Part shown: positions 40,026 through 48,265 of the stretch, piece by piece
How positions within the stretch are numbered: position 1 is the stretch's first letter
How the letters are laid out: each line of letters starts with the position of its first letter
From: Labedella endophytica
GTDB lineage: Bacteria; Actinomycetota; Actinomycetes; Actinomycetales; Microbacteriaceae
Reading direction: 5' to 3'
Assembly: GCF_003990045.1 (NCBI RefSeq)
Contig: NZ_RZGZ01000006.1
Coordinates: 56,131 to 120,130 of the forward strand
DNA length: 64,000 bases
Notes under the pieces: generated by a model
What the model was told of the DNA's origin: nothing
The model's input: only the letters and a program-made list of their open reading frames with translations
The model's database searches: none
Made by a program: the position numbers and the translations under genes

Positions 40026-41749
40026 GATCGCACCGCCCCGGCGGCCGTCGCGGAGGCGGACTCCGGCGCCGCTGCGGCGTCGATGGTCCGGATCGCACTC
40101 GGGCGGAGAGTCAGGAGGGTGTCCGCTCCGTCGAGGAAGGCCCTGCGGTGCGACACGACGAGGACCGTGCGCCCGGTACGAGCGAGGTCGCGGAGGTTCG
40201 ACACGAGGTGTGCTTCCGTCTCGTGATCGAGCGCGGCGCTCGGCTCGTCGAGCACGAGGACGCGACCGGGCGTCGAGAGCGCGCGGTAGACCGCTCGGGC
40301 GATGGCGACGCGCGCCGCCTGGCCGCCCGAGAGCCCGGAGCCGCGCTCCTGGAGGACGCTGTGCGGGTCGAGACCGTCGAGCACCGCGATGCTCATCGCG
40401 CGGGCGACGCGCTCGGACGACGGTTCGTCGTCGCCCATGGACACGTTCGACGACACGGTGCCGGGGAAGAGCGTCGCGGCCTGACCGCTCCAGGCCAGGA
40501 GCTCCAGGGCTCCCCCGTCGCGCGCGTCGAGGGAGCCCACCCGGATGTCACCCTCGAAGGGCACGAAGCCGAGCAGTGCGCCGACGAGGCTCGACTTGCC
40601 CGATCCACTCGGACCGGCGAGCACGGTGAGGTCCCCGGGGTGAACGTGGGCGGAGAAGCCCCGGACCGCGACGAGCCCGTCGAAGGCGATCGTGGCGTTG
40701 CGGACGACCACTCCGGCGACGCCCCCCGCATCCGCGCCACTCCGGACATCGGCCCCATCCACCGCCGTGGTGCCGACGGCCTCGACCGGTCCAGCGGGAG
40801 CCGCGTCGAGGAGCTCGAAGATGTGCTCGGACGCCTCGACTCCCTCGGCGGCCGCATGGTAGTTGACGCCCACCTGACGGATCGGGAGAAAGAAATCCGG
40901 GGCGAGGAGCAGGATGAACAATCCGGCCACGAGATCGATCTCCCCCGAGACGAGACGGAGGCCGATGGTGAGGGCAACGAGAGCCACCGAGAGGCTCGCG
41001 GCGAGCTCGAGCGCGAAACTCGACAGGAATGACACCCGGAGCACGGCCATCGTCCGGCGTCGGAAGCGCTGGGTGATGCGACGCAGTCGGTCGACCTGCC
41101 GGTACTGCCGCCCGTAGGCCTTGAGCGTCGACATCCCCCCGACCATGTCGTCGAACGCCGTCGAGAGCGAGGTGAGCTCGTTCCACTGACGCTTCTGCAT
41201 CGCCTGCGTGGCCCACCCGATGAGGATCATGAAGACCGGGATGATCGGGAGGCACACGCCGAGGATCACCGCGGAGAGCAGGTCCTGCGAGAAGACGGCC
41301 ACGAGGATGATCGGGGTCACGATCGCGGTGAGGAGAAGCTGCGGGAGGTAGCGGGCGAAGTAGCCGTCGAGGGCGTCGATACCCCGGCCCAGCAGCGTCG
41401 CGATCTCGGCCGAGCGCCGGGAGCCGAGCCACCCGGGCCCGAGGGCCGTGATGGTCTCGAGCAGGCGGTCCCTGAGCTCCGATTTGACGAGCGCGGCGCT
41501 GCGCGCGGCCGCGGCGTCCTGGGCCAGCGCGAGCGTGGAGCGGATCACGACCACGAGGACGAGCCATCCGAGCGTCGGAGCGATCTCGTCGAGCCCGCGC
41601 CCTGCGAGGGCGCCGGTCATCGCGTCGGTGACGAGCCACGCGAAGGCGACGATCGCGATGGCCTGCGCGACGGCGATGAGCCCGCCGAGTACGAGGAACG
41701 TCCGTGCAGCGGACGCGTACCGCACGAGACGGGGATCGAGGGGGCGCAC
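40022..41749 (-). CDS. cydD: Thiol reductant ABC exporter subunit CydD
   Basis: A 575-residue half-transporter. Six N-terminal helices include the LGPGWLGSRRSAEIATLL coupling region. The ATPase has AGPSGSGKSSL, LSGGQAARVAIARAVYR and LVLDEPSAALD, with H in VVSHRR. It pairs with CydC. TAGCCT, overlapping the cydB stop codon, lies 6 nt before the GTG, so cydDC may also be transcribed apart from cydAB. Confidence 0.93.
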   Translation of the reverse strand: MRPLDPRLVRYASAARTFLVLGGLIAVAQAIAIVAFAWLVTDAMTGALAGRGLDEIAPTLGWLVLVVVIRSTLALAQDAAAARSAALVKSELRDRLLETITALGPGWLGSRRSAEIATLLGRGIDALDGYFARYLPQLLLTAIVTPIILVAVFSQDLLSAVILGVCLPIIPVFMILIGWATQAMQKRQWNELTSLSTAFDDMVGGMSTLKAYGRQYRQVDRLRRITQRFRRRTMAVLRVSFLSSFALELAASLSVALVALTIGLRLVSGEIDLVAGLFILLLAPDFFLPIRQVGVNYHAAAEGVEASEHIFELLDAAPAGPVEAVGTTAVDGADVRSGADAGGVAGVVVRNATIAFDGLVAVRGFSAHVHPGDLTVLAGPSGSGKSSLVGALLGFVPFEGDIRVGSLDARDGGALELLAWSGQAATLFPGTVSSNVSMGDDEPSSERVARAMSIAVLDGLDPHSVLQERGSGLSGGQAARVAIARAVYRALSTPGRVLVLDEPSAALDHETEAHLVSNLRDLARTGRTVLVVSHRRAFLDGADTLLTLRPSAIRTIDAAAAPESASATAAGAVRS

Positions 41750-41755
41750 GATCTC

Positions 41756-41761
41756 AGGCTA
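41756..41761 (-). promoter_or_regulatory. -10 element of cydD overlapping the cydB stop
   Basis: TAGCCT on the minus strand begins with the TAG stop of cydB and ends 6 nt before the cydD GTG. It fits the TAnnnT leaderless pattern seen across the window. Confidence 0.5.
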
Positions 41762-42763
41762 GTGCGCTGTCGCGTCGATGTGAGCGCGGGTGATGCGCTT
41801 GCGGAAGGTCCAGTAGGTCCACGCCTGGTAGGCCAGGACGAGCGGCAGGAAGACGAGTGCCGTCCACGACATGATCGTGAGCGTGTAGGTGCTGCTCGAT
41901 GCGTTCTCGATCGTCAGCGAGTTGGCCATGTCGTTCGACGCCGGCATCACCGCGGGGAAGAGGCTCGAGAACAGTGCGAGCACCGCGGCGGCGATCGTCG
42001 TCGCCATGAGGGTGAAGGCCACGCCCTCCCGGCCTCGGCTGTTCGCGAGGGCCGAGCCGATGAGGGCGACGGCGGCAACGGCCGCGAACGCGGTGCCGAG
42101 GAGCGTGCCGTACGCGAGGACCGTCCAGGCGAGGAAGGACGCCGCGACGACGATCGTGAGGATGCTCGCCGTGATTCCGAGCCGCCGGGCACGGGCACGG
42201 ATCTCCCCCTCCGTCTTCAGGGCGACGAAGTAGACGCCGTGGGTGAAGAACAGCAGGAGCGTGGTCGCGCCCCCGAGCAGGGCGTAGGGGTTGAGCAGCG
42301 AGAAGAACGTGCCGGTGAAGTTGTGGTCGGCGTCGAGCGGCACACCCTGGACGATGTTGGCGAACGCCACTCCCCAGAGGAGGGCGGGAACGGCCGAACC
42401 GATCGTGATCATCCAGTCGAAGCGCCGCTTCCACGCGAGCTCCGGCCGCTGGTGCCGGTACTCGAAGGACACCCCGCGGATGATGAGCGCGAGCAGGATC
42501 AGCAGCAGCGCCAGGTAGAACCCCGAGAACAGGGTCGCGTACCACTCGGGGAACGCGGCGAAGATCGCGGCCCCCGCCACGATGACCCAGGTCTCGTTGA
42601 GGTCCCAGACGGGCCCGATGGTGTTGATGAGCACGCGACGGTCGGTGTCGTCCCTCCCGAGGAAGGGCAGCGACATCCCGACACCGAAGTCGAAGCCGTC
42701 GAGGACGAAGTAGCCGACGAAGAGCGCGGCGACGATCCAGAACCAGAGGGTGGGCAGATCCAT
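41759..42763 (-). CDS. cydB: Cytochrome bd ubiquinol/menaquinol oxidase subunit II
   Basis: A 334-residue subunit with eight or nine membrane helices. The N-terminal FWIVAALFVGYFVLDGFDFG is diagnostic, with the conserved WDLNETW loop next. CydB stabilises the oxidase and forms a channel to the heme site. ATG at 42763 was chosen from the family N-terminus MDLPTLWF. It lies 10 bp after cydA. Confidence 0.95.
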   Translation of the reverse strand: MDLPTLWFWIVAALFVGYFVLDGFDFGVGMSLPFLGRDDTDRRVLINTIGPVWDLNETWVIVAGAAIFAAFPEWYATLFSGFYLALLLILLALIIRGVSFEYRHQRPELAWKRRFDWMITIGSAVPALLWGVAFANIVQGVPLDADHNFTGTFFSLLNPYALLGGATTLLLFFTHGVYFVALKTEGEIRARARRLGITASILTIVVAASFLAWTVLAYGTLLGTAFAAVAAVALIGSALANSRGREGVAFTLMATTIAAAVLALFSSLFPAVMPASNDMANSLTIENASSSTYTLTIMSWTALVFLPLVLAYQAWTYWTFRKRITRAHIDATAH

Positions 42764-42773
42764 GACGGGTCTC

Positions 42774-44198
42774 CTAATAGACGGTCGCGCGGACGACGGG
42801 CTTGGCGGCGGGATCGTCCGGATCGTCTGTGTCCATCTCGATCGGCGCCGGGCCCTTCTGGGCGGCACGGAGGATGAGTCGGAACTCGACGACTGCGAGC
42901 GTGCCGTAGACGATGGTGAAGGCGATGATCGAGATCAGCACCTCGAGTCCCGTCACGTTCGGGGAGACGGCGTCGGAGGTCTGCATGAGCGAAAAGACGA
43001 TCCAGGGTTGGCGGCCCATCTCCGTGAAGACCCAGCCGACGCACATCGCCATGAGCGACATCGGGAACGCCCAGATGGCGACGTTCCAGACCCATGCCTG
43101 GGTGGGCGTTCGGCCCTTGCGGGTGAGCCAGAGGCCGACGACGGCGACGAGGGCGTGCGCAGCGCCGAGGCCGATCATCCAGCGGAAGGACCAGTAGGTC
43201 ACCCAGATGACGGGCGTGTAGTCGCCGGGGCCGTAGAGGGTGACGTACTGCGCCTGGAGGTCGTTGATTCCCTCGACCGTGCCGTCGAACGTGTGCGTCG
43301 ACAGGAAGGACAGCAGGTACGGGATCCGGATGGAGAACAGCTCGTGCACGCCGTCTGGGGTTCCCAGGGTGAAGATCGAGAAGGAGGCGTCGTACCCGGT
43401 GGAGGTGTTGTACATGGCCTCAGCCGCGGCCATCTTCATGGGCTGTGTCTCGACCATGACGAGGCTCAGCTGGTCGCCGGTGAGAGCAGTGCCGGCAAAC
43501 GCTCCCACCATGAGCCAGAGACCGAACTTCAGGGTCGGCCGCATCGTCTCGACGTTCTGGTGTCGCTTCAGGTGCCACGCGGCGACCGCGATCATGAGCC
43601 CGGCCGTCACCATGAAGGCGGCCAGGATCGTGTGGGGGAACGCGGCGAGGGCGACGGGGTTCGTGAGGACCGCGCCGATGTCGACGAGCTCGGCCCGTCC
43701 CTTCGCCTCATTGATCGTGTACCCCACGGGGTTCTGCATGAAGGCGTTCGCCGCGATGATGAAGTAGGCCGAGAGGATCGTGCCGACCGCGACGGCCCAG
43801 ATCGTCACGAGGTGGAGCCGCGGGGAGAGCTTGTCCCAGCCGAAGATCCACAGGCCGATGAAGGTCGCCTCGAGGAAGAACGCGAGCAGTCCCTCGAGCG
43901 CGAGCGGCGCGCCGAACACGTCGCCGACGAACCGCGAGTAGTTCGACCAGTTCATACCGAACTGGAACTCCTGCACGATGCCGGTGACGACACCCATGGC
44001 GAAGTTGATGAGGAAGATCTTCCCCAGGAAGTGGACGAGCTGCAGGTAGACCGTGTTGCCGGTGCGCACCCACATCGTCTGGTAGATCGCCACGACGGAC
44101 GCCATGCCGATCGTGATCGGGACGAAGAGGAAGTGGTAGACGGTCGTCAGACCGAACTGCCAGCGCGACAATGCGAGTGGGTCGAGCAGGTCCTCCAC
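42774..44198 (-). CDS. cydA: Cytochrome bd oxidase subunit I
   Basis: A 474-residue subunit that carries hemes b558, b595 and d and oxidises quinol while reducing oxygen with high affinity. LSRWQFGLTTVYHFLFVP holds heme ligand H22, and GRQPWIVF and MNWSNYSRFVG are signature segments. The length indicates the short Q-loop form. I set the start at GTG 44198 because GGAGG stands 5-6 nt upstream; an upstream TTG lacks this. Two CTACA/TGTAG palindromes begin 20 bp upstream. Confidence 0.95.
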   Translation of the reverse strand: MEDLLDPLALSRWQFGLTTVYHFLFVPITIGMASVVAIYQTMWVRTGNTVYLQLVHFLGKIFLINFAMGVVTGIVQEFQFGMNWSNYSRFVGDVFGAPLALEGLLAFFLEATFIGLWIFGWDKLSPRLHLVTIWAVAVGTILSAYFIIAANAFMQNPVGYTINEAKGRAELVDIGAVLTNPVALAAFPHTILAAFMVTAGLMIAVAAWHLKRHQNVETMRPTLKFGLWLMVGAFAGTALTGDQLSLVMVETQPMKMAAAEAMYNTSTGYDASFSIFTLGTPDGVHELFSIRIPYLLSFLSTHTFDGTVEGINDLQAQYVTLYGPGDYTPVIWVTYWSFRWMIGLGAAHALVAVVGLWLTRKGRTPTQAWVWNVAIWAFPMSLMAMCVGWVFTEMGRQPWIVFSLMQTSDAVSPNVTGLEVLISIIAFTIVYGTLAVVEFRLILRAAQKGPAPIEMDTDDPDDPAAKPVVRATVY

Positions 44199-44217
44199 GA
44201 GTCCTCCGTCCAACAAG

Positions 44218-44234
44218 TTCTACACCGTGTAGAA
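44218..44234. promoter_or_regulatory. BlaI-type operator 1
   Basis: TTCTACACCGTGTAGAA is a perfect 7-bp inverted repeat with a 3-nt centre. The CTACA/TGTAG core is that of BlaI/MecI operators. It lies 20 bp upstream of cydA and 55 bp from the BlaI-type gene. Confidence 0.75.
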
Positions 44235-44241
44235 GTCGTTC

Positions 44242-44258
44242 TTCTACGGAGTGTAGAA
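44242..44258. promoter_or_regulatory. BlaI-type operator 2
   Basis: TTCTACGGAGTGTAGAA has 6-bp arms around 5 nt and is centred 24 bp from operator 1. It overlaps the place of the -35 element of the blaI promoter. Confidence 0.7.
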
Positions 44259-44276
44259 CAAATTGACGAGGAGCGG

Positions 44277-44282
44277 TACTCT
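44277..44282 (+). promoter_or_regulatory. -10 element of the BlaI-type gene
   Basis: TACTCT ends 6 nt before the ATG at 44289, fitting the leaderless pattern. With 17-nt spacing the -35 would fall in operator 2, so auto-repression is expected. Confidence 0.5.
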
Positions 44283-44288
44283 GGTGCC

Positions 44289-44678
44289 ATGGCACAACTG
44301 GGCGAGCTCGAACGCAGCATCATGGACGCGCTGTGGGCGTCGGAGAATCCTCTGTCCGCGACCGAGCTCCAGGAGTACCTCGAGGAGCGCGCTCGCGAGA
44401 CGAGCGGCAAGCAGCTCGCCGTCACGACCGTGCTGACCGTGCTGTCCCGACTCGAGCACAAGAGCCTCGTGGTGCGGGACCGGACGGTACGTCCCCACCT
44501 CTATCGCGCATCGTCCAGTCAGGCCGACCACACCGCCGAACTCATGCACGAGATCCTCGGTTCGTCCACCGATCGCGGCGAGGTGCTCGCGCGATTCCTC
44601 GGATCGGTGAGCCCCGAGGAGGCCGCGGCGCTCCGCGGGCTGCTCGACCAGACGCGCGACAGCGGCCGCTCGGCGTGA
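44289..44678 (+). CDS. BlaI/MecI/CopY family transcriptional repressor
   Basis: A 129-residue repressor. A winged-helix domain (LGELERSIMDALWASENPLS, then VTTVLTVLSRLEHKSLV) binds DNA and a helical C-terminus forms the dimer. Family members are inactivated by a partner M56 protease, and such a gene follows 58 bp downstream. The two palindromes upstream and the divergent cytochrome bd genes suggest that it controls itself and cydA. A beta-lactamase gene is not present in this window. Confidence 0.9.
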   Translation: MAQLGELERSIMDALWASENPLSATELQEYLEERARETSGKQLAVTTVLTVLSRLEHKSLVVRDRTVRPHLYRASSSQADHTAELMHEILGSSTDRGEVLARFLGSVSPEEAAALRGLLDQTRDSGRSA

Positions 44679-44736
44679 GTCCGCTGCGGGAGTCGACCCC
44701 GACGGGGTCGTTCGCGCGAGCCTCCGGATCCGCGAC

Positions 44737-45687
44737 GTGATCGCGTCGACCATCGCCCTCGCCGTGCTCGCCTGGGCGCTCGCGTGGCCGATCCCCGCTC
44801 GACTGTCGCGTGCGCACTGGACGTCCCGCGCGCCGCGGACGGCTCTGGTGCTCTGGCAGTCGATCGCGCTCACGGGAGGGCTGTCGATGATCGGCTCGCT
44901 CCTCATCTTCGGTCTCTCCGCCTATGGCGACTCACCGCTCTCGGCCGGTGACGCACTCGTGAGGGAGACGCTCGCCGGTGGTATCCCCGATGGGGCCACG
45001 ATCTTCCAGGTGGGGTCGTTGAGCTTCGCGGTCCTCCTCACGGGTCATCTGCTGCTCAACCTCACCGCGACGTTCGTGCGGACCGAGCGCCAGCGGCGCC
45101 GCCACCTCGACCTCGTGACGCTCTTGAGCGACCCCGTGCCGGGCGAACCGCGGACGCGTCGACTCGACCACCCCGCACCGGTCGCATACTGCCTCCCCGG
45201 GGCCTTCCGCTCCGTGACCGTTCTGTCCGACGGTCTGCTCGACCTGCTCGACGAGGACGAGCTCCGCGCCGTCCTCGAACACGAGCGTGCGCACCTCCAG
45301 CACCAGCACGCGCTCGTCCTCCTGAGCTTCCGGTCGTGGGGCAACGCACTCCCCTGGTTCCCGATCGCCCACCTGGCGGAGACAGCGGTCGAGTCGCTCG
45401 TCGAGTACATCGCGGACGACCAGGCGAGGACCGTCGTCGACAGCCATCAGCTCGCGAGCGCGATCGCCCTCATCGGATCCGCAGGGGCCCCGTCCGGAGC
45501 GGTCCACGCGGATTCCCCCGCGCGCGACTACCGGGTCGACACCGGTGTGGCGACGACACGGATCCGACGCCTGCTCGACGGCCCGCCGCCCCTCGAACCG
45601 CGCGTGCGCATCGCGATCCTGACCGGGGCGATCCTTCTCCTGCTGCTGCCCCTGACGCTTCTGCTCACCATCAGCCTCGTCGCGTAG
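44737..45687 (+). CDS. M56 family (BlaR1-like) membrane metallopeptidase
   Basis: A 316-residue membrane protein with helices near residues 3-22, 40-62 and 95-112, a cytosolic protease domain with the zinc motif HERAH (182-186) and downstream glutamate in ESLVEYIADDQA, and a last helix at the C-terminus. There is no penicillin-binding sensor domain, unlike staphylococcal BlaR1, so the signal is not a directly bound beta-lactam. It probably cleaves the BlaI-type repressor encoded before it. GTG start. Confidence 0.87.
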   Translation: MIASTIALAVLAWALAWPIPARLSRAHWTSRAPRTALVLWQSIALTGGLSMIGSLLIFGLSAYGDSPLSAGDALVRETLAGGIPDGATIFQVGSLSFAVLLTGHLLLNLTATFVRTERQRRRHLDLVTLLSDPVPGEPRTRRLDHPAPVAYCLPGAFRSVTVLSDGLLDLLDEDELRAVLEHERAHLQHQHALVLLSFRSWGNALPWFPIAHLAETAVESLVEYIADDQARTVVDSHQLASAIALIGSAGAPSGAVHADSPARDYRVDTGVATTRIRRLLDGPPPLEPRVRIAILTGAILLLLLPLTLLLTISLVA

Positions 45688-45696
45688 GCTCGCACC

Positions 45697-46392
45697 GTGA
45701 ACGACGCCCTGACCTGGATCCTCGACGTCGTGAGCGGCGTGGACCCGGTCGTCCGGACCCTCATCGCCGGCATCGGGATCCTCCTCGAGACGAGCATCCT
45801 CATCGGGCTCATCGTGCCGGGCGACTCGATCGTGATCGTCGCGAGCACGGGCGTCGACTCCCCTCTCGAGTATTGGGCGCTCGTCATCGCGGTCATCGTC
45901 GGGTCGCTCTGCGGAGAGAGCATCGGCTTCGCCCTCGGACGATTCTTCGGCCCCCGCATCCGGGCCTCCCGTCTCGGCCGGCGCATCGGTGAACCGAACT
46001 GGGTCCGTGCCGAGACGTATCTCGCGCGGCGCGGCGGAATCGCGGTCTTCGTCTCGCGCTTCCTCCCCGTCCTCCACTCACTGATCCCGCTCACCGTCGG
46101 GATGAGTGCGATGAGTTACCGCCGATTCATCTCCTGGACGGCGCCGGCGTGCGTCCTCTGGGCCCTCGCCTACGTCTCGATCGGATCGGCGGCGGCCGGC
46201 GGGTACCGGGAGCTGTCCGATCGGCTCCACTACGCCGGCTACCTGTTCGTCGGCGTGATCGTCGCGTTCCTGCTGATCGTCGTTGTCGTGAAGAAACTGC
46301 TCCAGCGTGCCGAGGCCCGTCATATGCGGAAGGCCGGCGACGGCGGAGCGGCCGGCGAGCGGCCGGAGGACGACGAGCAGCGCTCGATCTGA
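45697..46392 (+). CDS. DedA family membrane protein
   Basis: A 231-residue protein with about five membrane segments. The conserved PGDSIVIVAS, GSLCGESIGFALGRFFGP and FVSRFLPVLHSLIPLTVG motifs define the DedA family, whose members help recycle lipid carriers and keep membrane potential. TAGGCT sits 6 nt before the GTG. It starts 9 bp after the M56 gene but has its own predicted promoter. Confidence 0.9.
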   Translation: MNDALTWILDVVSGVDPVVRTLIAGIGILLETSILIGLIVPGDSIVIVASTGVDSPLEYWALVIAVIVGSLCGESIGFALGRFFGPRIRASRLGRRIGEPNWVRAETYLARRGGIAVFVSRFLPVLHSLIPLTVGMSAMSYRRFISWTAPACVLWALAYVSIGSAAAGGYRELSDRLHYAGYLFVGVIVAFLLIVVVVKKLLQRAEARHMRKAGDGGAAGERPEDDEQRSI

Positions 46393-46410
46393 GCCCCGGA
46401 CGGAATCCTT

Positions 46411-46426
46411 GGTCGCATTCGCGACC
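46411..46426 (+). terminator. Short hairpin after the DedA gene
   Basis: GGTCGC and GCGACC form a 6-bp stem with an ATTC loop 18 bp after the stop; a weak terminator at best. Confidence 0.35.
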
Positions 46427-46455
46427 GGGCACGGCCGGCGTGAAAGACTGGGGCC

Positions 46456-47493
46456 GTGGCACCGACCCCCGAAGTGACTCTTCCCAACGCGATCGCGACG
46501 AGGCTCCATCGCGCGGCACGCATCGACGACGCGTTCCTGGCCTGGCGCCACGGGCGCGGCGTGAAGCGCGGACTCGTCCCCACCGTCATCCCGTTCGCCG
46601 GCTACGGCTCCACCACGTGGGTCCGTGTGCTCTGCCGCGTCGTCCTGACGAAGCCCGAGGTGGCCGAGGAGGGCGCTCGATCCGTCCGCGGTTGGCGCAG
46701 CTTCACGAGCATCCCCGTGGTCTCGAGCGAGGTCGTCGTGCGCGTCGGCGACACCGAGCACACCGTGATCGCGGATCGCGGCGGGCTCGTCGACGCGGTC
46801 GTCCAAGCGGAACTCCCGCCGGGCTGGCAGCGGATCGCCTTGAGCGCCGACGGGTCGGAACCCGTCGAGGCCCCCGTCTTCATCGTGGCCCCCGACGTGC
46901 GCTTCGGGATCCTGTCGGACATCGACGACACGGTCATGGTGACGGCACTCCCCCGTCCGTTCGTCGCGGCCTGGAACACCTTCGTCCTCGACGAGCACGC
47001 CCGGACACCCGTCGCGGGGATGGCCGTGCTCTACGAGCGCATCATGCGCGACCACGCGGGCGCCCCCATGATCTACCTCTCCACGGGTGCGTGGAACGTC
47101 GCTCCCACGCTCACGCGTTTCCTGTCCCGCAATCTCTATCCCGACGGTTCGATCCTCCTCACCGACTGGGGGCCTACCCCTGAGCGCATCTTCCGGTCCG
47201 GCCGCGACCACAAGCGCACCAACCTCCTTCGCCTGGCGGAGGAGTTCCCCGACATCTCCTGGCTGCTCGTCGGGGACGACGGTCAGCACGACGAGGACCT
47301 CTACGGCGACTTCGCCGCGAACCACCCGGAGAACGTGCGCGCCGTCGCGATCCGACAGCTCTCCGCATCGGAGGCCGTGCTCGCAGGTGGTCGATCGAAG
47401 GCCGAGGAGCACGGAGGCGATTCACCTCCGTGGGTCTACGCGCCGGACGGAGCTGGACTGCTGGAGAGGCTCGCGCGGCAGGGCATCGAGTGA
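46456..47493 (+). CDS. App1-type (DUF2183) phosphatase-like protein
   Basis: A 345-residue protein with no signal peptide. The catalytic motif of the App1 family is LSDIDDTVMVTALP near residue 155, a haloacid-dehalogenase-like DxDxT; the later YLSTGAWNVAPTL and LLVGDDGQHDEDLY segments match the same fold. Yeast App1 is a phosphatidate phosphatase; bacterial members are mostly uncharacterised. AAGACT lies 6 nt before the GTG, a weak leaderless -10. Confidence 0.85.
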   Translation: MAPTPEVTLPNAIATRLHRAARIDDAFLAWRHGRGVKRGLVPTVIPFAGYGSTTWVRVLCRVVLTKPEVAEEGARSVRGWRSFTSIPVVSSEVVVRVGDTEHTVIADRGGLVDAVVQAELPPGWQRIALSADGSEPVEAPVFIVAPDVRFGILSDIDDTVMVTALPRPFVAAWNTFVLDEHARTPVAGMAVLYERIMRDHAGAPMIYLSTGAWNVAPTLTRFLSRNLYPDGSILLTDWGPTPERIFRSGRDHKRTNLLRLAEEFPDISWLLVGDDGQHDEDLYGDFAANHPENVRAVAIRQLSASEAVLAGGRSKAEEHGGDSPPWVYAPDGAGLLERLARQGIE

Positions 47494-47536
47494 TCTGACC
47501 GGCCCCGATGTCGGTCCCGCGGAGTAGCCTGGACAC

Positions 47537-48265
47537 GTGTGCGGGCGATATGCGGTGGCCAAGGAGTCGAACGAGCTCCTGACGATCTTCGACGCTGATC
47601 GCGCGGCCGACGATCTGCCCGGACCGAACTTCAACATCGCGCCGACCACCCCCGTCCCGATCCTCGTCGAGACGGCGGATGCCGATGGCACGGTCAGCAA
47701 ACGGCTCGAGACCGCGCGATGGGGTCTCGTACCGTCCTGGGCGAAGGACCCGTCCGTCGGTGCGCGCATGTTCAACGCGCGCATCGAGTCGGCCGCCGAC
47801 AAGCCGTCCTTCCGAAAGGCGGTTCGTCAGCGCCGGGCGATCGTGCCCGCGAGCGGCTACTACGAGTGGCGCACGAGCGCTGCGGGGAAGCAGCCCTACT
47901 TCATCCAGCCGGAGGACGGGGCGCTGTTCTCCTTCGCCGCCCTCTACGAGTGGTGGCGGAATCCGGCGGCATCCGACGACGACCCCGCCCGCTGGCTGCT
48001 CTCGACCTCCATCCTCACGCGCGCGTCCGCCGGTGACCTCGCGGACATCCACGATCGGATGCCCGTGATGCTCGGGGACGATGTCGCCCCCACGTGGCTC
48101 GACCCGACCGTCGCCGGAGACGACACCCTCCTCGACCGCGTCCTCGACGCGAGCGGCTCCGTCGTGTCGCACGTCGGCTTCCACCCGGTATCGAAGGCCG
48201 TCGGCAACGTCGCGAACACCGGTAGGGAGCTCATGGACCCGGTCACCGAGCCGGACGGGCCGTGA
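47537..48265 (+). CDS. SOS response-associated peptidase (SRAP, YedK/HMCES)
   Basis: A 242-residue protein that forms a covalent thiazolidine link to abasic sites in single-stranded DNA. Catalytic C2 follows the initiator in MCGRYAV; MFNARIES and VPASGYYEW carry the other active-site residues. The start must be the GTG at 47537, since cysteine has to be residue 2; TAGCCT lies 6 nt upstream. It overlaps the FUSC gene by GTGA. Confidence 0.94.
   Translation: MCGRYAVAKESNELLTIFDADRAADDLPGPNFNIAPTTPVPILVETADADGTVSKRLETARWGLVPSWAKDPSVGARMFNARIESAADKPSFRKAVRQRRAIVPASGYYEWRTSAAGKQPYFIQPEDGALFSFAALYEWWRNPAASDDDPARWLLSTSILTRASAGDLADIHDRMPVMLGDDVAPTWLDPTVAGDDTLLDRVLDASGSVVSHVGFHPVSKAVGNVANTGRELMDPVTEPDGP

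Noticed and set aside
36979..40098. A single frame open over 1039 codons through cydC and pabB, which could look like a fusion.
   Set aside because: In the cydC part this frame is only a shadow of the true cydC frame. The GTGA overlap at 38337-38340 and the family N-terminus mark pabB as a separate gene.
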